In this document: in pieces, positions 6,096 to 12,863 of the stretch
How the letters are laid out: every line of letters starts with the position of its first letter
Numbering within the stretch: position 1 is the first letter of the stretch
Assembly: GCA_016937035.1 (NCBI GenBank)
Contig: JAFGWS010000159.1
Coordinates: 1 to 12,863, forward strand
From: Pontiellaceae bacterium
GTDB taxonomy: Bacteria; Verrucomicrobiota; Kiritimatiellia; Kiritimatiellales; Pontiellaceae
Reading direction: 5' to 3'
Length of the DNA stretch: 12,863 bases
Notes under the pieces: model-generated
What the model saw: the letters and a program-made list of their open reading frames with translations, nothing else
What the model was told of the DNA's origin: nothing
Databases searched by the model: none
Made by a program: the position numbers and the translations under genes

Positions 6096-6827
6096 TCAGC
6101 CACGAAACCCCATCGGAGCTTCACCCGTTTCGAGCGTATCGAGCAAGGCCCCAATATTACGTCCCACCGAAGCAGTGGATTTAATAAAACTATTGCGATA
6201 GTAGTAAAAGAAAAGCATTGAAGGAATGGCAATGACCAGACCGGCAGCCGTTGTCATCAGCGCTTCCCCGATGTACGAAGCCAACTCGGAGGATTTCCCG
6301 GAACCGGAAAGACCTAAATGGTTAAACGCACCGATCATCCCTGAAACCGTACCCAACAGCCCCAGCATCGGCGCCGTTGCACCAATAATGGAAAGATAGT
6401 CAATCGGCTTCATATACGTGGTGACTTCTTCTGTGCTGGCTTCTTCAATGGCTTCCTTCACTTTTTCAAAATTGACTTCACGCTTTTCGGAGCAACGTTC
6501 TAATCCGGCACCTAAAATATACGTAAAGAGCGTTTTATTCTGCTGACACAACGCGTGTGCTTCCGAAATTTTCTTTTGCTGCATCAGCTTGATGAATTCT
6601 GGGAACAGATCAGGGCGCAACAGTACTTTCTCGCGAACCGCCAGCCCGTTCTGAACAATAAAATAGACCATGGCCAGCGACATAAGCCCAAGGGGAATCA
6701 TCGCCCATCCTCCTTCCATAATCATATCAAAGAGGTTCTTTTCCGCGGTCTCTTCGGCAGCGAAGGCGGCAACCGGCGCAATCCATAAACTCAGGCCAAA
6801 AGCCAGTCTGGTCATCTTTCTTGTCAT
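6096..6827 (-). CDS. exbB: MotA/TolQ/ExbB-family proton channel protein
   Basis: This 243-aa inner-membrane protein is the pentameric proton-channel subunit that surrounds the ExbD helices. It starts with a Sec-type signal peptide (cleavage probably after AFA near residue 23), as in ExbB proteins with an extended periplasmic N-terminus. Helix 1 is about residues 40-62. A cytoplasmic region with CQQNKTLFTYILGAGLERC follows at about 94-112. Helix 2 is about 144-168, with the family signature IIGATAPMLGLLGTVSGMIGAF, which includes the pore Thr and Gly residues. Helix 3 is about 186-212, with GEALMTTAAGLVIAIPSML, another signature stretch. The AAGGAGA ribosome site is about 6 nt from the ATG. It lies between the TPR genes and the exbD pair, and this order supports one machine. 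ExbB and TolQ cannot be told apart here; the symbol is by family only. Confidence 0.93.
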   Translation of the reverse strand: MTRKMTRLAFGLSLWIAPVAAFAAEETAEKNLFDMIMEGGWAMIPLGLMSLAMVYFIVQNGLAVREKVLLRPDLFPEFIKLMQQKKISEAHALCQQNKTLFTYILGAGLERCSEKREVNFEKVKEAIEEASTEEVTTYMKPIDYLSIIGATAPMLGLLGTVSGMIGAFNHLGLSGSGKSSELASYIGEALMTTAAGLVIAIPSMLFFYYYRNSFIKSTASVGRNIGALLDTLETGEAPMGFRG

Positions 6828-6870
6828 TTCAATCTCCTTCTAATTAAGATTATCAATTCTTAGATTCTTT

Positions 6871-7761
6871 CTATTTCATCATAACATTCCACGCATCCCG
6901 CAAAGCGTCCATTTCTGCCATGAGTCGATCCGCCTCATCCGCTTCATCGGTATTCGGATACATCAGCCGAATTTCACGGATCACCTCTTCGGATGAATCA
7001 AACATGCCGAGATTTGCATACAATTGGGCACAGAGCATTTCCGCAGGACGCAGCCACTGCGGATTATCGGAACTAAATACAACCACCTTGGCAGCCAATT
7101 CAATCGCTGCGGCATAGTCCCCTTTCATCGTCAAAAACTTGGCCGTAATGTAAAGGTCTTCCGCCGGAGCATCTTCGCTCATCTCCTTTGTCCAACCGCG
7201 CAAAGCGAAGAGGGCCTCAGCCTCTTCCGTCCGCTTGAGTTCCATCAGTGCAAGACCCTGATACGCATAGGCTCCGTGCTCGATGTTTTCATCGCACCGG
7301 GCGGGCCATACAGGATCACGGTCGGGGTCCGCCAGCATTCGGGAATAAACCAACGACTTTTCGTATTGGCCCAGTTTATAATAAAGCTCTGCGAGCATAT
7401 ATTGATAGATGCTCAAATTCGAAGGCAGAAAGTCATATTCCTTAAACGGAGCCAGCCCCTTCTCCAAATGCGCAACAAGCTCATTGTACGAACGCTTAAC
7501 TCGCAGCTCCTCAACCAACTTTTCGTCGATGTTTTCCTGTGCATCAAAGATAATCCGGGTAATGTCTCGAGGGTGGAATCCGAATCGACTGACATCAGAG
7601 GGCCCACACCAAATCTGATTATTAGAATATCCCCGAAGATCAACCGGTTGCTGACTGGAATTTACTCCACTTCCAAGAATCACGATCGCTTTAATGGGTG
7701 CGGCGACCGTCCCCGCCCATGCGGCGCCGGATAATACCAAACTAAGTAAAACTTTTTTCAT
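6871..7761 (-). CDS. Exported TPR-type protein (296 aa)
   Basis: The start at 7761 is chosen because MKKVLLSLVLSGAAWAG is a clean signal peptide (cleavage likely after AWA near residue 16) and a purine-rich site (GAGGGCAGG) directly precedes it. A longer upstream frame would overlap the preceding gene. The mature protein begins with a non-repeat region (about 20-110) containing two residues-rich turns and a Cys at 52. Helical repeats follow: YMLAELYYKLGQYEKSLVYS near 121-140, GAYAYQGLALMELKRTEEAEALF near 163-185, ITAKFLTMKGDYAAAIELAAKV near 205-226, and MLCAQLYANLGMFDSSEEVIREI near 242-264. These fit degenerate tetratricopeptide repeats, a protein-binding scaffold. It lies 10 nt after the large TPR gene and 43 nt before the exbB-like gene, so it is probably a periplasmic component of the same system. 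The exact binding partner is unknown. Confidence 0.8.
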   Translation of the reverse strand: MKKVLLSLVLSGAAWAGTVAAPIKAIVILGSGVNSSQQPVDLRGYSNNQIWCGPSDVSRFGFHPRDITRIIFDAQENIDEKLVEELRVKRSYNELVAHLEKGLAPFKEYDFLPSNLSIYQYMLAELYYKLGQYEKSLVYSRMLADPDRDPVWPARCDENIEHGAYAYQGLALMELKRTEEAEALFALRGWTKEMSEDAPAEDLYITAKFLTMKGDYAAAIELAAKVVVFSSDNPQWLRPAEMLCAQLYANLGMFDSSEEVIREIRLMYPNTDEADEADRLMAEMDALRDAWNVMMK

Positions 7762-7771
7762 CCTGCCCTCT

Positions 7772-10741
7772 TTAATTTTGGAGCCGCTGTTCGGCTTTCT
7801 GGATATATTCGGCAATGAAGGGCGCACGCTCTTCGCTGTTAAGATATTGATCGTCCAGCATTTCCTGAAGAATACTCTGTGCTTGTGCTGGCTCTCCCTG
7901 CTCTTCGAGACAATCCGCAGCACCGAGATACGCCTTCGCCGCCCAGATCCCGTTATTAAAAGCCTTGCACTGCATATAGGTGCGCTTGAACCAGCCGAGT
8001 GCCTGTCCAAATTTTCCTTGCCGAAAAAGACTTCGACCGATTCCACAGTACGCTTCGCCCATATATTCATTGCGCCACTGCGGCACACTCGAAATGATCT
8101 TAAAGGCTTCTTCCGCTTCCACACTCCGCTCCAACTCAATCAGCGCATTGGCCTTGGCAATCTGCGACCACCCTGCCTCCGGCACCGGACCGAACAGATT
8201 TTGAACGGCACCAACAGAAACCAGCACGTCTTCATACTGCTTCAGCTCCATCTGCGCCACAACCCGTGCCCGATAGGCGTGCCAAACCAGATCCGACTCC
8301 TCAAAGTTGGAAATAAAGTAGTTTGCGTAGTTGGTCATCTTCTCCAGATCACCCATCTCGACAGCGGCATCGCACATCAGATAGAGCGGGCCGGGCGAGG
8401 CAATCGTCAGGTCGTTTACCGTCTTGACCAACAGGTCGGAGAAACTCTTCAGACTCTCCTCCCCCTGCAGCAACGCACGCGTGAGCTGCCAGCGAAGTGC
8501 AAGAACTTCCTGATGGGCCTTCCGCGCATCCTCGAGCTTCAGGCCCACCAGCTGGATCCAGGAATTCCGGGTCGAGGCATCCTTCTGACTCTCCACAAGG
8601 CCGACCATCTCCATAATGATCTTATCGACGCCCAGCTGCCCTGGAATATTGCCGTACTCCTGAATCGCCCCCATATACGCATTAAATGCTTTTTCAACCT
8701 CATCCTGCCGAAGGTACGCCTGCCCGATCCAGTATTGCGCTTCGGCCAGATCCGCCTGCGCCCCCCACTTGGCTTTATACTGCTCCATGCGTGCAATAAT
8801 TTCATCCCACTTTGATTCCAACTGATAGGCTTCCGCCGAACGTTTCACAGGATAGAGCGCCTGCAGCGGCGTGTTGGACGTTTTGATTGCCGCGTCGTAA
8901 TCTTCCTGCGCCAGGTCCAGCGGATGGGGGCCCTTATCGGTGGACTCTTTTGCCACGCGAATGTCGCCGCGCATGCTGTACGCCTCAGACCGAACCGAGC
9001 TCTGCTCATAGTTATCAATCAGGTAGGTAAAGGTTTTTTCGGCCTCTTTGGTATCTTCCACCGTCTCTGAAAGCGCGTACAGGCAAACCCCTTTTCGGAA
9101 AACGGCTTCATCCTCCAAGTCGCCCCCATCATACTCATACAGATATTGTTCAAAATCGTAAAGCGCTTCCGTAAATTTACCCTGCAGCATGTAGCCCATA
9201 CCGCGGTAGTACAACGCGTACGAGCGATTCAAAAAATCAAACTCCTCCAACACATGTCCGGACTCATCGCAAAGACCCTCCACAACAACCCCGAATAGAT
9301 CGCAGGCATCTGCATTTTGCTGATTCTGCAGGTACGCCAATCCCAACATGTAGTATAGGTTGGCCTTCGCCATACGTTTGTTTGGATCCGCAGCGTTGAT
9401 CTCCAATCCCTCAATATACTTACGCAGAGAGATGACCGCTCCAAAATTATTCCGGTTCAGATTATTTCCAATCATCAGCAGCAGATATTCGCGATGGAAC
9501 ATGCCCTCTTTACCCGCGTCGGTCCACTCATTGAGATAATCCATTATGCACTGCTCCGCACGGTCAACTTCGTTCAGATTATAAAGTGCTTCGGCTGCAT
9601 AATAGCCTGCCGCCTCTCCAATCCTGATTTTAAGCTTTTTTGCGCCGGCAGCTTCATCTTCCTCATCAAATTCTTCCCGCTGATCTGCGGGGATATAGCA
9701 TCGGTCAAACACACGTTTAAATGCGACATAACCTTCCCAATAGCGCTTAATCTCCTCTGAAGCGTAGATTTCACCGATGGACAGATCAACATTGTCTTCA
9801 TAGGGGTCCATATTGTGAAGCTGCTCAATCGACGCGTCGAGATTCTCCACTTCGAGCTCATATTCTTTGATCTCAAACGGTTGAAGCCCTACGCCATTAA
9901 TCTTCCGTTGCAGTTCCTCCTTTTTCTTCTCGGCGAAAGCAATCAGCTCCTCACGGGGCAGCACCATGCGGTAGAGGTAAAGTGCATTCAACAGATTATC
10001 TTTCCCTCCTGAAGCATAGAGCCCTTCAGCGCCCAACATCATCGTGATATTCAGTGTAATGTCGTATCGGCAATCCGAGCTTTCCACGCGCCGTATCCAC
10101 GCAAAAAGATTCGACCACTTCTTAGTTTCAACCAGTGCCCGCGCCACCATAATCCGGCACTTCTGACGAACCCGGTCGTCGGTGGCATTACGCTCGGCGT
10201 ACACCAGCGGATCAACCGATTCCTCCCACTTTTCCTTAAGAAAATAGGCCTGCCCGAGCAACAGGTTCATATTATATTCGTCATCAGGCGTCATCCCCGG
10301 ATCCGCTTGGATACGAGACGCATATTCGATGATTTCATCCCAATTCTCCGTCTCAAAAAAGGCCTGAGCCATCATGCGTAAGGCCAGACGCTCATTTGTC
10401 CGCGGAGTGTTTTCCAGATATTCCTCAACCAGCGCGACCCCTTCTTCCGTCTGACCCAACTGATAATAGACCCGGGCAAGTTCCAGCCGGCATTCCTGAG
10501 TCGTCGCCTTCTGATCATCACCCGTAAGCTTCCCAAGCTCATCTATCACCTCCAGCAGGGGCTCAACCGCTTGCTCATAGTCCCTTCTCTCCAGCATTTT
10601 TCTGGCATATTCGTAGATATCCGTAACACTCATCGTTTTGAAATCAGGAACCTTCTGCCCGTTCGCCGTGCCGCAAAATACAAACAGTCCAACCAAAAAA
10701 AACGACACCGAACATATGCAACCTCGTTGAAAAAATCTCAT
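7772..10741 (-). CDS. Large exported TPR-repeat protein (989 aa)
   Basis: This is the first gene of the Exb-linked operon. The ATG at 10741 is chosen because GAGGGGTGA lies about 7 nt upstream; an ATG 15 nt earlier overlaps that site. Residues 1-29 form a signal peptide (MRFFQRGC, hydrophobic core to about 22, cleavage near ANG|Q). No good lipobox is seen. The rest is almost entirely helix-pair repeats, for example LELARVYYQLGQTEEGVALV near 87-106, MMAQAFFETENWDEIIEYAS near 123-142, and LLGQAYFLKEKWEESVDPLV near 161-180. Later copies include YYMLGLAYLQNQQNADACDL, YYRGMGYMLQGKFTEALYDF, YWIGQAYLRQDEVEKAFNAY and CGIGRSLFRQGKFGQALGWF. An acidic, coiled stretch lies near residues 285-365. The architecture is that of a periplasmic protein-interaction scaffold comparable in style to YbgF/BamD-like TPR proteins but far larger. 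Position suggests it is driven by or docks onto the ExbB/ExbD stator; that is inference. Confidence 0.88.
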   Translation of the reverse strand: MRFFQRGCICSVSFFLVGLFVFCGTANGQKVPDFKTMSVTDIYEYARKMLERRDYEQAVEPLLEVIDELGKLTGDDQKATTQECRLELARVYYQLGQTEEGVALVEEYLENTPRTNERLALRMMAQAFFETENWDEIIEYASRIQADPGMTPDDEYNMNLLLGQAYFLKEKWEESVDPLVYAERNATDDRVRQKCRIMVARALVETKKWSNLFAWIRRVESSDCRYDITLNITMMLGAEGLYASGGKDNLLNALYLYRMVLPREELIAFAEKKKEELQRKINGVGLQPFEIKEYELEVENLDASIEQLHNMDPYEDNVDLSIGEIYASEEIKRYWEGYVAFKRVFDRCYIPADQREEFDEEDEAAGAKKLKIRIGEAAGYYAAEALYNLNEVDRAEQCIMDYLNEWTDAGKEGMFHREYLLLMIGNNLNRNNFGAVISLRKYIEGLEINAADPNKRMAKANLYYMLGLAYLQNQQNADACDLFGVVVEGLCDESGHVLEEFDFLNRSYALYYRGMGYMLQGKFTEALYDFEQYLYEYDGGDLEDEAVFRKGVCLYALSETVEDTKEAEKTFTYLIDNYEQSSVRSEAYSMRGDIRVAKESTDKGPHPLDLAQEDYDAAIKTSNTPLQALYPVKRSAEAYQLESKWDEIIARMEQYKAKWGAQADLAEAQYWIGQAYLRQDEVEKAFNAYMGAIQEYGNIPGQLGVDKIIMEMVGLVESQKDASTRNSWIQLVGLKLEDARKAHQEVLALRWQLTRALLQGEESLKSFSDLLVKTVNDLTIASPGPLYLMCDAAVEMGDLEKMTNYANYFISNFEESDLVWHAYRARVVAQMELKQYEDVLVSVGAVQNLFGPVPEAGWSQIAKANALIELERSVEAEEAFKIISSVPQWRNEYMGEAYCGIGRSLFRQGKFGQALGWFKRTYMQCKAFNNGIWAAKAYLGAADCLEEQGEPAQAQSILQEMLDDQYLNSEERAPFIAEYIQKAEQRLQN

Positions 10742-10822
10742 GAAATCACCCCTCATTACGCAGCAAAAATCAATCTGTATTGCCGTCGCGGCAACCGGAA
10801 GTACGCCGAAGCAAAGCTATTC

Positions 10823-10855
10823 GGCACAAATTAGTGCCTGACACGACAAACACAA
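10823..10855 (-). promoter_or_regulatory. Possible promoter with overlapping palindrome upstream of the TPR/Exb operon
   Basis: In the 183-bp gap before the large TPR gene, GGCAC (10823-10827) and GTGCC (10834-10838) form a perfect inverted repeat around a 6-nt AT-rich centre. On the minus strand that centre reads TAATTT, a fair -10 box, with TTGTGT (10850-10855) 16 nt upstream as a weak -35. The geometry would place an operator over the -10 box and give a leader of about 80 nt. It could equally be a chance palindrome. Confidence 0.25.
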
Positions 10856-10924
10856 GTCTATTTCGCCAGACATTCCAGCGCCAAAAATCCCTCTTTTCGG
10901 ACAGATTTAATAACAAATGAACCC

Positions 10925-12169
10925 TTACGGCCCTTCGCAGAGTCTATCGTCAGCCATCTCCTCATCCGCATCAGATTCCAACACACGCTCTCCGACCAAC
11001 TGGATCGCCAGTGCACCCAACGGTGCTGTAAATACGATACTCAAAACGGCAACGGCTAAAATCACTTGTCCCGGACGTTGATCCATCCCCAGTGTCGCCA
11101 TCGCCCCCAGCGGCACCACACCCATCGCCGCCTGAACCGTTGCCTTGGGCCAATACGCCACCACTGAAAACAACCGCTCTCGGAAATTCAGAGGACTTCC
11201 CAGCAGCGCGAGCAGCACCCCTCCGCTACGCGCAACCAATCCACACATAATTAACCCCAAACCGGGAAACCCCGTCTTTAATGCGAGCGAAACGTCGACT
11301 TTGGCCCCAACCAAGGTAAAGAGCATAATCGACGCAAAAACCCACACCTTCGCAAGTTTTGAGGAGATCTCATGCGCCATCGGTTCCCGCCGCTCAAGAA
11401 TGATAAACCCGATCGCCATTACGGCCAGCAAAGCGGGGAAAGGAACGGCATAAACCTTCAACATCTCCTGCACCTGAAACAGCAGAATAGAAACGCCCAC
11501 CACCACCATCGTCCGCTTCGTCGCCCGGGGATTATAACGCTCAAACAGCTTCAACAGAAGCCAACCGATTCCAAACCCCACCGCTATTCCTACAACGATT
11601 GAGACCGGAATCCCGGCAATTTTCAAAGCAACGTGACCGGAGGAACCTGTGTAAAACCCAAGAAACACGGAAAAAATAACGATCGCAATAACATCGTCCA
11701 GCGAGGCCGCCGCCAGAATCATCGTTGGAATGCCCTTTTTTACACCCATTTTCCGCTCCATGAAACCGATCATCATCGGCACCACCACCGCCGGAGAAAC
11801 CGCCGCAATAATGAATCCCAGCATGGCCGATTCCAAATGCGTCAGCGGAAGAAAAAGGGGCCCCAGAAGTGCGATCGTTGCGCCCTCAAGCACTCCGGGA
11901 ACAAACGACATCAGGAGTGCCTGAACACCGACGCGGTTCAAGGTTTCACGGTTTAACTCAAACCCGGCCCGCAGCAGAATTATAATCAGCGCAATGTTCC
12001 GCAGATCGGCGGAAGCATCAAGAAATCCCGGTTCCAGCAGATTCAGCACAGAGGGCCCGAACAAAACACCAATCAGCAACATGCCCAGCAGCCCCGGCAT
12101 CCGCATCCTGCGAAAAACCCAGTCTGCCAACAATCCGAGCAATATCATCTCAGCAATGCCAAGCGCCAC
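10925..12169 (-). CDS. Cation:proton antiporter, NHA/SLC9B-like (CPA2)
   Basis: This 414-aa inner-membrane protein with about 11-13 hydrophobic segments exchanges Na+ or K+ (or Li+) for H+. Visible motifs are RMPGLLGMLLIGVLFGPSVL (23-42), ALIIILLRAGFELNR (60-74), SPAVVVPMM (125-133), and the ion-binding Asp pair in AAASLDDVIAI (153-163; Asp158, Asp159) in the discontinuous helix. The ARSGGVL segment (313-319) and YWPKATVQAAMG (339-350), with Lys342, complete the set. SPAVVVP, the LDD pair and PKATVQAA recall animal NHA (SLC9B) transporters more than NhaP or KefB. The start is a GTG at 12169, with GGAGAAA about 6-7 nt upstream; the protein then begins exactly at the first helix. The C-terminus is a short acidic tail, and there is no TrkA or CBS regulatory domain. 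It appears to be a single gene. Family is firm, the transported ion is not. Confidence 0.88.
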   Translation of the reverse strand: MALGIAEMILLGLLADWVFRRMRMPGLLGMLLIGVLFGPSVLNLLEPGFLDASADLRNIALIIILLRAGFELNRETLNRVGVQALLMSFVPGVLEGATIALLGPLFLPLTHLESAMLGFIIAAVSPAVVVPMMIGFMERKMGVKKGIPTMILAAASLDDVIAIVIFSVFLGFYTGSSGHVALKIAGIPVSIVVGIAVGFGIGWLLLKLFERYNPRATKRTMVVVGVSILLFQVQEMLKVYAVPFPALLAVMAIGFIILERREPMAHEISSKLAKVWVFASIMLFTLVGAKVDVSLALKTGFPGLGLIMCGLVARSGGVLLALLGSPLNFRERLFSVVAYWPKATVQAAMGVVPLGAMATLGMDQRPGQVILAVAVLSIVFTAPLGALAIQLVGERVLESDADEEMADDRLCEGP

Positions 12170-12490
12170 ACCGTTTCTCCATTAAAGGACAATATCCTGC
12201 CGCATCCCTCCGCAATTGAAAAGCGGAAATCGAGTAGCTGAAGGGAGGTTGCCCTGCATGATCGGAGCGTGTTCGCAGGTCTCCGGATGGAAACATTTCT
12301 CTCAATCAGTAAACGACACACATATCACCTCGAGATCGTTGCATCGGAGCGTTCTGCTGCGGTGCGGCATATTCGGGTTTCGGCTCTTGGAGCTTTGGCC
12401 GTTCGAATATCACATTCTGCCCGCTCGCCAATTCCTGCGCATCCGCAAACGGCTGATTAAAATCCGGTGCGACGACCCAGGCGGTTCCTT

Positions 12491-12532
12491 CCGCAAAAGG
12501 TAGGACGCTTTCGCCGAAAGCGCCGCAAAAGG
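12491..12532. repeat. Inverted repeat flanked by direct repeats
   Basis: A perfect 8-bp inverted repeat, CGCTTTCG (12506-12513) and CGAAAGCG (12515-12522), has a single central base. It is framed by two exact 10-bp direct copies of CCGCAAAAGG at 12491-12500 and 12523-12532. The two direct copies are 32 bp apart. No gene here would explain the arrangement. Confidence 0.75.
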
Positions 12533-12563
12533 CTGGAATCATTGAACAGAAGAAAACAAAGAG

Positions 12564-12600
12564 AACGAAGTTTGGATCCAGATCCTTTCTTTGCTTCGTT
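12564..12600. repeat. Nested inverted repeat (hairpin-forming)
   Basis: AACGAAG (12564-12570) pairs with CTTCGTT (12594-12600), and inside it GGATC (12574-12578) pairs with GATCC (12581-12585). No U-run follows on either strand, so an intrinsic terminator is unlikely. It may be part of a dispersed extragenic repeat. Confidence 0.6.
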
Positions 12601-12759
12601 ACCTTCTGTAAATCAGGGACATTCAAGCGGACAGCCCGGCGATCCTTCTTCCCTGCCGCCCTGCGGGTCCGCGCACTCCAGATGTTTAAAACGGCCGCCA
12701 TTAGAGCATTTTAAATAATTATATAGCCATTCGTGTGCTCATTGTGTAGCGTTCTGCAC

Positions 12760-12863
12760 ATGAACACATTATCATAGGATCTGCGCCAGAGGATTCTGGA
12801 CTCCTACGATGCCGGGGAAGGAACCCGGCAGAACATTGCTGACCGGTATCGCGTATCACTCGG
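12760..12863 (+). pseudogene. IS630-type transposase, 5' end, amber-interrupted and cut by the window edge
   Basis: After an ATG at 12760, four more codons (Asn-Thr-Leu-Ser) lead to a TAG at 12775-12777. The same frame then continues to the window end as DLRQRILDSYDAGEG followed by TRQNIADRYRVSLG. That is the N-terminal helix-turn-helix of IS630/Tc1-mariner-type transposases, which bind the element's terminal repeats. Family members often begin with a short Leu-Ser-X-Asp-Leu-Arg stretch, so the TAG probably stands where a residue such as Gln (CAG) once was. The rest of the gene lies outside the window. It might still be translated from a non-ATG start downstream of the TAG, or by readthrough, but an inactivated copy is simpler. 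AT-rich bases at about 12711-12725 include TA steps where an IS630 end could lie; no terminal repeat can be confirmed. Confidence 0.65.

Larger units (their letters stand above)
12170..12759. other. Gene-poor stretch with repeat-like sequence
   Basis: No convincing gene was found in these 590 bases. One open frame on the minus strand (12701 down to 12306, 131 codons) lacks a ribosome site and any recognisable domain, and its middle reads through the two inverted-repeat structures at 12491-12600. Its last 50 residues, rich in Pro, Gln and Ala, look slightly more protein-like and could be a remnant. Open frames on the plus strand over the same bases are no better. The stretch is probably intergenic, repeat-derived DNA between the antiporter and the transposase remnant. 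Confidence 0.45.

Noticed and set aside
7762..8139. N-terminal extension of the 296-aa TPR protein
   Set aside because: The extra 126 codons would overlap the end of the large TPR gene, and the signal peptide with its ribosome site begins at 7761.
7694..8815. Long plus-strand open frame (373 codons) across the two TPR genes
   Set aside because: It is antisense to well-supported TPR coding sequence, spans the boundary between two genes, and its composition is typical of a reverse-strand shadow.
12306..12701. 131-codon minus-strand gene
   Set aside because: No ribosome site, no domain, and much of it crosses inverted and direct repeats; kept only as a note in the gene-poor stretch.

Overview
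The window reads as ordinary bacterial chromosome, probably from the PVC superphylum and most likely a Kiritimatiellota/Verrucomicrobia-type Gram-negative. This is inferred from the combination of exported TPR proteins tied to an ExbB/ExbD motor, a LamG-like exported protein, and heptamer-repeat spacers of the kind common in those genomes. No rRNA, tRNA or marker gene is present to prove it. Most genes lie on the minus strand, are tightly packed and have recognisable Shine-Dalgarno sites.

Layout. (1) 1-268: leader without a convincing gene. (2) 269-1342 (+): MscS-type mechanosensitive channel. (3) 1343-3105 (-): aroE (shikimate dehydrogenase), a 75-aa two-helix membrane protein, a 62-aa hypothetical protein with a TTG start, and a decayed gene whose C-terminal half resembles a C39-type cysteine peptidase but is broken by frameshifts. 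(4) 3165-3869 (+): exported protein with a probable LamG/concanavalin-like fold, divergent from aroE. (5) 3876-4016: spacer built of three successive tandem arrays, each with a 7-bp period. (6) 4025-10741 (-): a probable operon, in transcription order a 989-aa exported TPR protein, a 296-aa exported TPR protein, an ExbB/TolQ-type proton channel, two ExbD/TolR-type proteins and an M42 aminopeptidase. (7) 10925-12169 (-): cation:proton antiporter resembling the NHA/SLC9B branch of CPA2. (8) 12170-12863: gene-poor end with inverted and direct repeats, then the start of an IS630-type transposase interrupted by an amber codon.

The most system-like part is region 6. An inner-membrane proton-driven stator (ExbB plus two different ExbDs) is encoded directly downstream of two exported TPR proteins, and no TonB, TolA, TolB or Pal is visible. 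The simplest reading is a pmf-driven envelope machine whose extracytoplasmic partners are TPR scaffolds. MscS and the antiporter are independent ion-homeostasis genes, and aroE belongs to aromatic biosynthesis. The two ends of the window carry repeat-like or mobile DNA.
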